In this document: positions 8,498-15,958 of the stretch, piece by piece
Layout of the letters: the number at the start of each line of letters is the position of its first letter
Numbering within the stretch: the stretch's first letter is position 1
Assembly: GCA_002408065.1 (NCBI GenBank)
Contig: DHQI01000032.1
Coordinates: 1 to 16,928, forward strand
Direction of reading: 5' to 3'
Source: Bacteroidales bacterium UBA5342
GTDB taxonomy: Bacteria; Bacteroidota; Bacteroidia; Bacteroidales; UBA5342
DNA: 16,928 nucleotides
The notes under the pieces: model-generated
Databases searched by the model: none
The model's input: only the letters and a program-made list of their open reading frames with translations
Told to the model about the DNA's origin: nothing
Program-made: the position numbers and the translations under genes

Positions 8498-9817
8498 CTA
8501 CTTAAAGGAAAAGGCATCTAAATGCAATAATTCATCCCCCTTACCTTTGAACCTTAAAAGCAATTCATTGGCTTCTGCCGCTTTTATCTTACAGGTAAAT
8601 TCGGAATAATTGTCCCAACTCCCGGTGCTGCTCACCTTACACTTGCCTAACAACTGTGGATGTTCTCCCACAGAATAAATTTCTATAACAGCCCCCCTAA
8701 GAGATGAAGCTTTAAAGGTAATAGCTGTCTTGTCCGACAAGCCTTTCATATTGGGGTAATACAATTCTGAGGAATTTGATATCTCTTGAATCTCAAATCC
8801 TTTTAGAGGATGTTCACGCTTGGCCACATCTTTGGCTTTCATATACCATTCTGCTTCTATGCAGCGCCAGTCAGCTTTGTACTGTCCTACACCAGTAGCA
8901 AAATGTTGATCCAAGAAATCGGTATCTGTCACCATTTCCCCGTTATCTTTGTAATGCAAATAAGAAATATAGGATTCACGAAAACGTGCTACGTCTTTTC
9001 CCAGATGGAAATGACACCATGTATGAAACCATTGACCATTCCATTCGAAATAGTTGCCGTGTGCCTTACCATCTAGTCCGTAATCGTCGTTGCCCGAATT
9101 GCCGGTTTTCACATAAGGCCCATACACATTGTCAGAAATAGCATAATGCGATCCGGCAGAGAGGTAATAAATACCATTACGCTTGTGTATGTTTGGCTTA
9201 TCATTACCTGCCAAAACTTTTGAATCACCAGTAATTAATATCTCGCGTGGCGCTTCCGCTAAGGAGACCATATCATCATTGAGGCGTGCAATCATATAAT
9301 AATAATCATCGTCAGCAGAGCGGTGATGACCAAAGGACATATAGGCCTGACCGTCGTCATCGACCAAAACACCGGGATCATACTCCTTTGTAGGCGTTAA
9401 GTCTTTAGGCAACATTGGTTTTTTCAAGACATCGACATAAGGACCTTCCGGCTTATCGGCCACCAAAACCCCCGTGCTCTCATTGCCATTAGAAAAATAG
9501 AAATAATACTTCCCGTTTTTCTCCACTGTTTCGGTAGCCCAGCATCGTGTTGATTGTCCCATCCAGGTTTCAGTAGGTTTAATGGTTCTCACTAATTCCC
9601 AATCAACCAAGTTATCGGAGGTCCAGATATGCCAATCGGGCATAATGAATTTTTTAGCTGTTTTGCTCGAGTCCCGGGTTGTAAATAAAAAAACTTTACC
9701 TTCAAAAATATAAATATGAGGATCGGCCATACCAAAATCAGGAACAATAGGATTTCCGGCATTCAGGCTTAATGTAGCTAAAAAAAATACGGTACTTAAT
9801 TTAAGTAGTGTTTTCAT
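8498..9817 (-). CDS. GH43-like five-bladed beta-propeller glycosidase with CBM6-like domain
   Basis: A 439-residue exported glycosidase (signal peptide 1-20), predicted to remove arabinose- or xylose-type side groups. The five-bladed propeller occupies about residues 22-300. Asp32 in MADPHIY matches the GH43 catalytic base and Asp147 in EYDPGVLVDDDGQAYMSFG the second carboxylate. At the position where GH43 enzymes normally show Glu-x-Pro before a Tyr-rich strand, this protein has Asp206-Lys-Pro (DKPNIHKRNGIYYLS). Residues about 319-439 look like a divergent CBM6 beta-sandwich (CIEAEW start, STGSWDNYSEFTCKI, LLHLDAFSFK end). It is a paralogue of the protein at 12024-13343, with the same length and architecture; the two genes flank the 9985-11622 GH43 gene. 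The start follows an 8-bp tandem repeat array by only 9 nt. Substrate and subfamily cannot be fixed from sequence alone. Confidence 0.92.
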   Translation of the reverse strand: MKTLLKLSTVFFLATLSLNAGNPIVPDFGMADPHIYIFEGKVFLFTTRDSSKTAKKFIMPDWHIWTSDNLVDWELVRTIKPTETWMGQSTRCWATETVEKNGKYYFYFSNGNESTGVLVADKPEGPYVDVLKKPMLPKDLTPTKEYDPGVLVDDDGQAYMSFGHHRSADDDYYYMIARLNDDMVSLAEAPREILITGDSKVLAGNDKPNIHKRNGIYYLSAGSHYAISDNVYGPYVKTGNSGNDDYGLDGKAHGNYFEWNGQWFHTWCHFHLGKDVARFRESYISYLHYKDNGEMVTDTDFLDQHFATGVGQYKADWRCIEAEWYMKAKDVAKREHPLKGFEIQEISNSSELYYPNMKGLSDKTAITFKASSLRGAVIEIYSVGEHPQLLGKCKVSSTGSWDNYSEFTCKIKAAEANELLLRFKGKGDELLHLDAFSFK

Positions 9818-9826
9818 TGTATTGAT

Positions 9827-9882
9827 GGTTGAATGATTGAATGATAGAATGATAGAATGGTTGAATGATAAAATGATAGAAT
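9827..9882. repeat. 8-bp tandem repeat, seven copies, in the leader of the GH43/CBM6 gene
   Basis: Seven in-register octamers (GATAGAAT, GATTGAAT, GGTTGAAT, GATAAAAT variants on the plus strand) run without interruption. On the minus strand the last copy ends 9 nt before the start codon, so the array occupies the 5' untranslated region. Copy-number change by slippage could alter expression (inference). Confidence 0.9.
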
Positions 9883-9984
9883 AAATTTTCTACGTTAATT
9901 AGTGCTCAGCTTATTATATCTTTATATTCAACAACTTGATGCCTATTAGCTTTGAAAGCTATTGAAATTTGAACATTTGATTAT

Positions 9985-11622
9985 CTACCGTTCCGTGGTC
10001 ATTTTATAATAATTGAATAGCGCTTTGTTTTTTGATGTTTCACCTCGTGAGCTGGCATAGAGTCCCGCAAAACTACCGGTAAAACGACCTGCCGGTGGGA
10101 ACTTTAGCTCCGAAGCATCTGTAGCTGTAATTTTTTTCCATTCCGCCCCTTTTTCTTTTACGAAAAATGTCAGCAGATAGTCATCCAGTTCAATTTTTAA
10201 AGCTAAGTCTTTTTTACTTGTAATAGCAGAAGAGGCGATCAGAGAATCGCCATAATACACAGCTACTCTTGCATCCTTGTCTTGCCGTTCTTTCACCAAG
10301 GTCCAATTAGGTTTGTGGCCTCTAAAAAAAGCCAACCCGGCACATTCGTTGTCCGCTCCCGGACAAAAATCCAGTGCAGTTTCAAAGCTCGCTTTCATCT
10401 CAATAACCCGAACGCCCATAAAAGAAGGATGAGCATAGTTTTCAATAATTGCAGGCTGCAAGTCAATAGACAACTTCCCATTCTTTGCCTTTTGTGAGCA
10501 CCATTCTGTCTTAGGCTGACGTACAAAAGTCCAGTCAAGTTTCATCTCATCGCTACTGAAGTCATCATAGAAATCGAAAGAGCGTTGAATCCCCTGCCAC
10601 ATCGGTGTTGGTCTAAGCTCCAGCTGTGTTCTTCTCTCCGTTTGTTGAGGATTATAAATGGGCCATTCGCCGGACCAATCGACCTCAGCTAAAAAGGTCT
10701 CACGCCCCATCACATTATACTTACCTTCGTTGCTACGCACCGCTAAAAACACACTGTACCAATCGCCATCCTGTGTTTGAAAAATATCAGCATGCCCCGT
10801 ACAGTTAATGCCTAAAGACCGATTATCTGTATGCGTCAATATGGGATTATCAGGGTTAATTGTCCAGGGACCAAGAGGCGAATCACTGTTCCAGATCGAA
10901 ACAGCATGCCCCACACCAGTGCCACCATGCGAAATCAGCAAATAATACCTGCCCCCTTTTTTGTAAAGGTGCGGCGCTTCAAAAGCTACCGGGTTGCCGA
11001 TAATATCATTTTCGTAAAAGGGCTTTGATTTAAGGATGCCTTGGGGACCTTTAAGTGTAAAGGTTTTCAGATCAATCTCCTGTATCCAAATCTGACGTTG
11101 CGCTCTGTATTCTTCCACTTCAGGGTGACGGTTGCCACAGTAATACACCTTGCCATCGTCATCAAAAAACAAAGAAGGATCAATGCCCGGCGCATTATCA
11201 AGCCAATGAGCTTCGGACCATGACCCTGCGGGGTTTTCGGCAGTCATAATAAAGTTTCCGGTCTTGGCAACCTGTGACGATTTAGTGCCGCCTACGAAGG
11301 TGGTAATCATATAAAACAAGCCTTCGTGATAACGAATAGTAGGGGCATAAATACCTGCTGTGGAGGAAACATTGGAATAATCGATCTGTGTCACATCGTG
11401 TACAGCGTGCCCTATCAGAGTCCAGTTTATCAAGTCTTTGCTATGATATACCGGCACACCGGGAAAATACTCGAAGGTACTCGTTACCAAATAATAATCG
11501 TCCCCTACCCGACAAACTGATGGATCAGGATTAAACCCTGGGATAACAGGATTATGTGGCTTTTGAGCAAAAACGCCATAAGCCAAGATCCATAGTAGCA
11601 ATAGGGCTATGAGCTTCTTCAT
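9985..11622 (-). CDS. GH43 beta-xylosidase-type enzyme with C-terminal beta-sandwich
   Basis: A 545-residue exported enzyme (signal peptide 1-19, YGVFAQ) with the full set of GH43 catalytic residues: Asp33 in GFNPDPSV as base, Asp148 in GIDPSLFFDDDG as pKa modulator, and Glu215 in FEAPHLYKKGGRYYLL as acid. The propeller covers about residues 22-330. The C-terminal 200 residues, from FDFYDDFSS onward, match the concanavalin-like domain (GH43_C2) that completes the active site in bacterial beta-xylosidases. The expected activity is release of xylose from xylo-oligosaccharides, or arabinose from decorated glycans. Length and domain order are normal for the family. The upstream 401-bp gap contains a GCACCAATA-like motif in reverse orientation and a palindromic repeat array, so this gene probably starts its own transcript. 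Confidence 0.96.
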   Translation of the reverse strand: MKKLIALLLLWILAYGVFAQKPHNPVIPGFNPDPSVCRVGDDYYLVTSTFEYFPGVPVYHSKDLINWTLIGHAVHDVTQIDYSNVSSTAGIYAPTIRYHEGLFYMITTFVGGTKSSQVAKTGNFIMTAENPAGSWSEAHWLDNAPGIDPSLFFDDDGKVYYCGNRHPEVEEYRAQRQIWIQEIDLKTFTLKGPQGILKSKPFYENDIIGNPVAFEAPHLYKKGGRYYLLISHGGTGVGHAVSIWNSDSPLGPWTINPDNPILTHTDNRSLGINCTGHADIFQTQDGDWYSVFLAVRSNEGKYNVMGRETFLAEVDWSGEWPIYNPQQTERRTQLELRPTPMWQGIQRSFDFYDDFSSDEMKLDWTFVRQPKTEWCSQKAKNGKLSIDLQPAIIENYAHPSFMGVRVIEMKASFETALDFCPGADNECAGLAFFRGHKPNWTLVKERQDKDARVAVYYGDSLIASSAITSKKDLALKIELDDYLLTFFVKEKGAEWKKITATDASELKFPPAGRFTGSFAGLYASSRGETSKNKALFNYYKMTTER

Positions 11623-11641
11623 ATATTTATTTTTACGAGTA

Positions 11642-11658
11642 TGTGGTAATTTGCCACA
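11642..11658. other. Leader hairpin of the GH43 beta-xylosidase gene
   Basis: TGTGG (11642-11646) and CCACA (11654-11658) form a 5-bp stem around a 7-nt AT-rich loop that can extend by two A-T pairs. It lies 20 bp upstream of the start codon, within the predicted leader. No function is claimed. Confidence 0.3.
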
Positions 11659-11669
11659 AGATTGTTTTA

Positions 11670-11701
11670 TTCAATTATAATCTGGGAGTATAACACCAAT
11701 A
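11670..11701. promoter_or_regulatory. Partial match to the shared operator, upstream of the GH43 beta-xylosidase gene
   Basis: The plus strand carries TTCAATT at 11670-11676 and ACACCAATA at 11693-11701, matching the two blocks (TTCAATT; GCACCAATA, 8 of 9) seen upstream of the GH3 and one GH43 gene. The order and orientation relative to the gene are reversed, and the match is weaker. Confidence 0.3.
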
Positions 11702-11719
11702 TCATTAAGTTAATGAAGT

Positions 11720-11907
11720 ATTTGTTTTATAATCAAACCGCTCCGCGGTTTAAATTACATTGTAAATATCAAATTTCTACTATAATCGAACCGCCCCACA
11801 GTTCTTAAATTGCCGATCAAAAACCTCGGGGACTTTGATTATAATAGAAAACAGTTGACCAATGAAACAACAAGCCCAGGGAGCTTGGATTATTTACTAA
11901 GAAATAG
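11720..11907. repeat. Array of four palindromic repeat units arranged as inverted pairs
   Basis: Four units each consist of a 17-nt imperfect palindrome followed by a GATTAT-rich tail. On the minus strand: AAACCGCGGAGCGGTTT (11751-11735), then GATTATAAAACAAAT; and GAACTGTGGGGCGGTTC (11804-11788), then GATTATAGTAGAAATTT. On the plus strand: AAAACCTCGGGGACTTT (11820-11836), then GATTATAATAGAAAA; and CAAGCCCAGGGAGCTTG (11871-11887), then GATTATTTACTAAGAAA. Heads are spaced about 50 bp within each pair and the pairs face each other with tails outward. This resembles a REP/BIME-type intergenic element. No transposase is nearby. The remaining stretch to 12023 shows nothing I recognise. Confidence 0.75.
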
Positions 11908-12023
11908 AATATTTACAGTGCATTAAAGCTAAACATAATGACATTGGTTTTATCATCCCAGACCCCGGTTCTTCATTTTTCCATGATGAAAGACGAAGAA
12001 AAATATCTATAAGAAAATTAAGA

Positions 12024-13343
12024 TTACTCAAAAGAAAAGGCGTCCAATACCATATTCTTACCTTTAAAAACAAGGCACAAATCCTGCTCATCATCTAACA
12101 AGGTATTTATAGCTATCCTTTGTCTTAAGTCATTACATTTAGCTTTTGCTAAAAGTGTCCCTTGGGCATTATTTTGTCTGAGTTCAAGAACTCCGGCAGG
12201 CGTTTCTGCAAAAATCAGGTTCAAGCTCTTTTTCTCCGATAAACCGGCGACATTAGAAAAAATTAAGTGCGCCTTTTTATCGGTCTGTGCTATGCAAAAC
12301 CCTCCATCAGCGCTTTCTGTTTTCTTTATACTCACTGCTTGGTAATAATCTTCAGCTTCAATTTTCGCATTGGCATCATAATTAGCAACACCTACACCAT
12401 CGACCCGTATCAAAGCCATCTCGCCGTTTTTTTTGTAATGGATATAGCTGATAAAGGTATCGCGGAAGTAGCGGTTGCCCGTCTGGCTGATGTCACAATA
12501 GGCAAAATACCATTGATTGTGCCACTGGAAAAAAGAACCATGACGTCCTTGACGGAAGCCCGTAGGCCAGGTAGGAGCATCAAAGCCCGGCACAAAACTC
12601 TCCTGCTCTATGATGGAGCCTTTGTAGTCAAATGGTCCGTACACATTATCGGCCATGGCATAAAAGCAACCCCAAGACAAATAATAATGCCCGTTATGAT
12701 AATGCATAAATGGTTTATCATCGGTAGGTTTTTCCTGATTTGTGCCATCCAGATTATAAGGTCCGCGTGGATTAGAGATTTCAATTTTTCGCGGCTTTTC
12801 GGCTAATGAAATCATATCCTCGTTAAGCTTGGCAATATAGTAGTCCCACACCCCGAAGACGATATAATACTCACCTGCTTGGTCCTGAACGATACCCAGA
12901 TCATATTCGTGGGTAGGCGTCATATCAGCTGTAAGGAGTGGTTTTCCCAAGACATCCTGCCAGGGGCCTTCTGGCGAATCGCTCACCACCACCCCGGTGT
13001 GCTCATTACCTTCGGAAAAATACCAGTAAAATTTCCCCTTGCGTTTCACAATATCGGTAGCCCAACAGCGGTCAAAATCCGGATCTCCAATGTAGGTATC
13101 TTCTGGTTGCAAGGTAGACTCCAACGTCCAATTCACTAAATCATCCGACGACCACAGCCACCAGTCTTCCATAATAAAACGGGGATTATCAATCGAGGTA
13201 TCGTGAGAAGCCGACAGATAGGCTTTACCGTCTATGATGCGGATGTGCGGATCGTTAGCCCCACGGTTAGGGATGATGGGATTTTTAGCGAACGCTAATT
13301 GAGAAAAGATGAGGATAAAAACAAGGTCTAAAAAACGTTTCAT
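12024..13343 (-). CDS. GH43-like propeller glycosidase with degenerate CBM6-like domain
   Basis: A 439-residue exported protein (signal peptide 1-19, QLAFAK) and paralogue of the enzyme at 8498-9817. Asp31 in NDPHIRI is the predicted base and Asp148 in EYDLG the second carboxylate; the usual Pro after it is Leu. The general-acid position again reads Asp209-Lys-Pro (DDKPFMHYHNGHYYLSWG) rather than Glu-x-Pro. The C-terminal part from IEAEDYYQAV (about residue 332) to VLDAFSFE is CBM6-like but poorly conserved. Likely role: trimming of arabinose-, xylose- or galactose-type residues in the periplasm; the substrate is not determinable. It has its own upstream region with three TTCAATT-containing repeats, and a terminator closes the preceding GH105 gene, so it probably begins a separate regulated transcript. 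Confidence 0.92.
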   Translation of the reverse strand: MKRFLDLVFILIFSQLAFAKNPIIPNRGANDPHIRIIDGKAYLSASHDTSIDNPRFIMEDWWLWSSDDLVNWTLESTLQPEDTYIGDPDFDRCWATDIVKRKGKFYWYFSEGNEHTGVVVSDSPEGPWQDVLGKPLLTADMTPTHEYDLGIVQDQAGEYYIVFGVWDYYIAKLNEDMISLAEKPRKIEISNPRGPYNLDGTNQEKPTDDKPFMHYHNGHYYLSWGCFYAMADNVYGPFDYKGSIIEQESFVPGFDAPTWPTGFRQGRHGSFFQWHNQWYFAYCDISQTGNRYFRDTFISYIHYKKNGEMALIRVDGVGVANYDANAKIEAEDYYQAVSIKKTESADGGFCIAQTDKKAHLIFSNVAGLSEKKSLNLIFAETPAGVLELRQNNAQGTLLAKAKCNDLRQRIAINTLLDDEQDLCLVFKGKNMVLDAFSFE

Positions 13344-13389
13344 CGGTTTAAGTATTTTTCCGATAACAAAAGAACGGATTTAGAACCTA

Positions 13390-13458
13390 GAATAATTGAA
13401 GAAAAACACCGTAAAATTGAAAATATACACCATAATTGAAATTTATGACTATTGGTGC
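13390..13458 (-). promoter_or_regulatory. Repeated operator-like sites upstream of a GH43 gene
   Basis: Two 21-bp direct repeats abut at 13390-13410 and 13411-13431. On the minus strand both begin GGTGT, have TTCAATT at the same internal position and end in C. A third TTCAATT lies at 13434-13440 and GCACCAATA (minus) at 13450-13458. The block GCACCAATA, 9 nt, TTCAATTATGGTGTAT matches the element upstream of the GH3 gene (second block 13 of 16 identical). The 21-bp period is about two helical turns, as expected for tandem binding of one regulator on one face of the DNA. A weak TTCTTTTG -7-like box follows at 13374-13367. Confidence 0.6.
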
Positions 13459-13470
13459 TTACTGAAGTTA

Positions 13471-13503
13471 AAAGGGTAGCAGAAATAAATTCTACCACCC
13501 TTT
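13471..13503 (-). terminator. Terminator after the GH105 gene
   Basis: The minus-strand RNA pairs 13503-13491 (AAAGGGTGGTAGA) with 13483-13471 (TCTGCTACCCTTT) in a 13-bp stem around a 7-nt loop. Two positions are G-U pairs that would be A-C mismatches on the plus strand, so the structure favours the minus-strand transcript. TTTTAACTT closes and follows the stem, 27 bp past the GH105 stop codon. Confidence 0.75.
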
Positions 13504-13529
13504 CAGTTGAGAAGTTTATATCCCCTGAT

Positions 13530-15875
13530 TTATTCTATCATAATTATTTGGGTACTACCCGAAACGTTGAGTACATACAATCCTTTGGCAAGGTGTGAAA
13601 CATTCATTGTATGATGCAGCTTACTATTCGTGTTATTTATTGATTCCGAAATCAACACTTTTCCTGACAAATCTATAAGTGAGACTTCTACTCTCCCCCG
13701 AACACTGGTTTCAAACTCAAAATATCCATTATTCGTCGGATTAGGGTATACCAGTAAATCATGTGCATCCATATTATCGCTTCGTAAAGTAGTAATATCG
13801 TCATTTTCCACCATAAAAAACTGCCCGCTGGCTTCTTCTATCGTTTTGCCTGAAATGCTCTGTATATGGGCAAATGAAATAGCATAACCGCCCTTTTGCA
13901 AGCCGGACAATGTCAGAACCACACTCATACTATCCGTAGACACAAGAGCACTTTCTACGTTTACATTCTTATTCACAGTATAGTTAGCAATAAGCTCAGC
14001 CGAAGTTTTCTCTACCGGTTCAAAGAAGTTTACTTTAAGCATAGCATCCCCCTCCATTTCTACATTTTTTACATAAAACAGCTCTGGCACGGGCAAATCA
14101 CCCTCAACCAAATGTACGACTTCAGTACCAGCCAATAGAAAATTGCCATAGCCGTATTCGCGTGATTTTGATAATGTTACCGGTTGATCATCCTTAGGCT
14201 CATCGGCCACACCCTGCACATATCCTATGCGGCCATCAGTATCCAGAGCAGTCTCCACCAAAGCATTCCAACCTTTCATTACCACAGGCAAGTAAGTGTC
14301 TTTATCTAGAAATCCATTATTAATACCCCAAGCCATACCATACACAAAGAAAGCCGTACCGCTGGTTTCAGGACCGGGATAGTAGGTATCATCATCCAGA
14401 CAAGCATTCCAAAAGCCATCAGTGCGTTGCAATTTTTTTAGTTTATAGGCCATTGCTTTATAGGTATCGATATACTCCTGACGGTGAGCATCATCTTCGG
14501 GCAGATACATCAGAGTACGTACGTGTGCTCCAAAGACCCAGCCATTACCCCTTGCCCAGTAACATTTGTATTTTTTACCAGACAGAACGGCTCCGTCGCG
14601 GTACCACAAACTATCACTACTATTATAAAGCTGTTGCGTCACTTTTGTGCTGTGGTACATCTCATAAAGTTTATCGAAATAGGTCCCATCACCAGTCCAT
14701 ATGCCGTAACGGGTAAGCGTTGGCATGGCCATATAAAGGGCATCTATCCAGTCCCAATCGTCGGTAGCCGTGCTGCGCGCTACCATAGCACTTACGCTGG
14801 CGCCTACTTTGGCTAGCATATCATCGTTCATAGCACCATTAGCGTAGTAAAGATCCATATATACCTGCCCCACACACTGATTATCGGCTTCGCCCTTAGT
14901 ATTACCTATGTTCCAGCTATTATTTTGCCCCCATTGCATTGCATAGCGCATATTTTCGCGCGTAGGGTGCAACTGAAACAAAGCCGTATGTCCGTTGAAA
15001 TAGGAACCTTCCAACCATTTAGAAGCCCCTGAATTGACCGTTTCTGTTTCCGGGTTGTTTATCATATAATAGTTGTTGACCTTTTGCAGTTGTGCTAAAA
15101 TGACGGCTTTTTCTCCGGCCGGACTAACGGTAAGATTAAGCGTAAGTATGCTGTCACAGCCCTGTACATTCATTATCGTATCATAATATACACCAGCAAT
15201 CGTCAGAGACGCTCCGCCAAATTCGTAGGCATCACCCTCTGTGATATCTGCATATATAATGTCTCCGTAAGAAGTAAAGCAAGTGGAATCCTCAAAATCA
15301 TAAGGTGCTATTGCGTCCACAATTATAGCATCCTCTATGATTTCTATTGCTGAAGTTTGCTGCCCATCCTTATTATTGACAAAAACGGAACAAAAGCCGG
15401 CACTTGCATTGGGTTTTCCTTTGAGGGATGCCCGGTCGCCATAGCCGGTATAGATTGTTGTTACCCCACTTTCGCCTTGCATCTGAGCGGCAAGAGCGTG
15501 AGTATTATTAACGGCATCTACTGTTAGCCACAGAGCTATCATACGGTTTTTCTCTACCGCTTTTACTTTTTCGTGCCAATCCCAGGCACCAGCGTTGTAG
15601 CCCGCTAGGTGTATGCCACCATTGGTATTCTTAATAAAGTCGAACATACATATAGCCATGGCATCATCCCAGGGTGCAGCCGGCTCGGCCTGATGCAAAG
15701 AGACGCCTATATCAGGGCCTGTAGCATCGTCCGTCAGGCGAAGCACAAGGCGAACCGTTCCGGATTGGTTAATAGCACTATCCAGTGGCATTGTTTTAAC
15801 GATGTCCTGAGCGGCATTAGCACTAAAAAAAGCACTTATAAGAAGTGTAAAAACCAAAAGTTGTTTTATTTTCAT
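13530..15875 (-). CDS. T9SS-secreted GH105-type unsaturated uronyl hydrolase with extra N-terminal domain
   Basis: A 781-residue multidomain exoenzyme. Residues 1-22 are a signal peptide (FFSANAAQ). Residues about 25-190 are an all-beta domain shared with the protein encoded just upstream (THALAAQMQGES, YGDRASLKG, GFCSVFVNN, IVDAIAPYDF). Residues about 195-255 hold a short module with FGGASLTIAGVYYDT and GCDSILTLNLTV. Residues about 255-600 are the alpha/alpha-barrel of family GH105 (YteR-like): DWDWIDALYMAMP with catalytic Asp378, YWARGNGWVFGAH and PETSGTAFFVYGMAWGINNG. GH105 enzymes remove the delta-4,5-unsaturated uronic acid left by polysaccharide lyases. A beta-sandwich (about 620-710) precedes a T9SS sorting domain (LLVYPNPTNNG, HLAKGLYVLNV). 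Family GH105 proteins are usually single-domain and periplasmic or cytoplasmic, so surface export is unusual. It lies 83 bp after the upstream T9SS gene and ends at a terminator. Confidence 0.94.
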   Translation of the reverse strand: MKIKQLLVFTLLISAFFSANAAQDIVKTMPLDSAINQSGTVRLVLRLTDDATGPDIGVSLHQAEPAAPWDDAMAICMFDFIKNTNGGIHLAGYNAGAWDWHEKVKAVEKNRMIALWLTVDAVNNTHALAAQMQGESGVTTIYTGYGDRASLKGKPNASAGFCSVFVNNKDGQQTSAIEIIEDAIIVDAIAPYDFEDSTCFTSYGDIIYADITEGDAYEFGGASLTIAGVYYDTIMNVQGCDSILTLNLTVSPAGEKAVILAQLQKVNNYYMINNPETETVNSGASKWLEGSYFNGHTALFQLHPTRENMRYAMQWGQNNSWNIGNTKGEADNQCVGQVYMDLYYANGAMNDDMLAKVGASVSAMVARSTATDDWDWIDALYMAMPTLTRYGIWTGDGTYFDKLYEMYHSTKVTQQLYNSSDSLWYRDGAVLSGKKYKCYWARGNGWVFGAHVRTLMYLPEDDAHRQEYIDTYKAMAYKLKKLQRTDGFWNACLDDDTYYPGPETSGTAFFVYGMAWGINNGFLDKDTYLPVVMKGWNALVETALDTDGRIGYVQGVADEPKDDQPVTLSKSREYGYGNFLLAGTEVVHLVEGDLPVPELFYVKNVEMEGDAMLKVNFFEPVEKTSAELIANYTVNKNVNVESALVSTDSMSVVLTLSGLQKGGYAISFAHIQSISGKTIEEASGQFFMVENDDITTLRSDNMDAHDLLVYPNPTNNGYFEFETSVRGRVEVSLIDLSGKVLISESINNTNSKLHHTMNVSHLAKGLYVLNVSGSTQIIMIE

Positions 15876-15901
15876 GGTAATAATATCAAGGAGTTATACT
15901 A

Positions 15902-15933
15902 AATGTGGCCGCATACTACTATACGACCACATT
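15902..15933. other. Stem-loop between the two T9SS genes
   Basis: AATGTGG (15902-15908) and CCACATT (15927-15933) form a perfect 7-bp stem, extendable past one mismatch by two further pairs, around an AT-rich loop. No U-tract follows on the minus strand, so it is more likely an mRNA-processing or stabilising hairpin than a terminator. Confidence 0.4.
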
Positions 15934-15958
15934 AATAAGAAAATGTAAACTTGTTTTT

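Noticed and set aside
9947..9961. TAGCTTT-G-AAAGCTA palindrome after the beta-xylosidase gene as terminator
   Set aside because: The single-base centre leaves only a short real stem and no U-tract follows on the minus strand.
11623..12023. CRISPR array interpretation of the repeated palindromes
   Set aside because: Units are degenerate, in opposite orientations, with only four copies and no uniform spacers or cas genes; a REP/BIME-like element explains them better.
11897..12094. 65-codon minus-strand frame at the end of the 12024-13343 gene
   Set aside because: It overlaps the GH43 coding end in another frame and runs into the palindromic array; composition is not protein-like.
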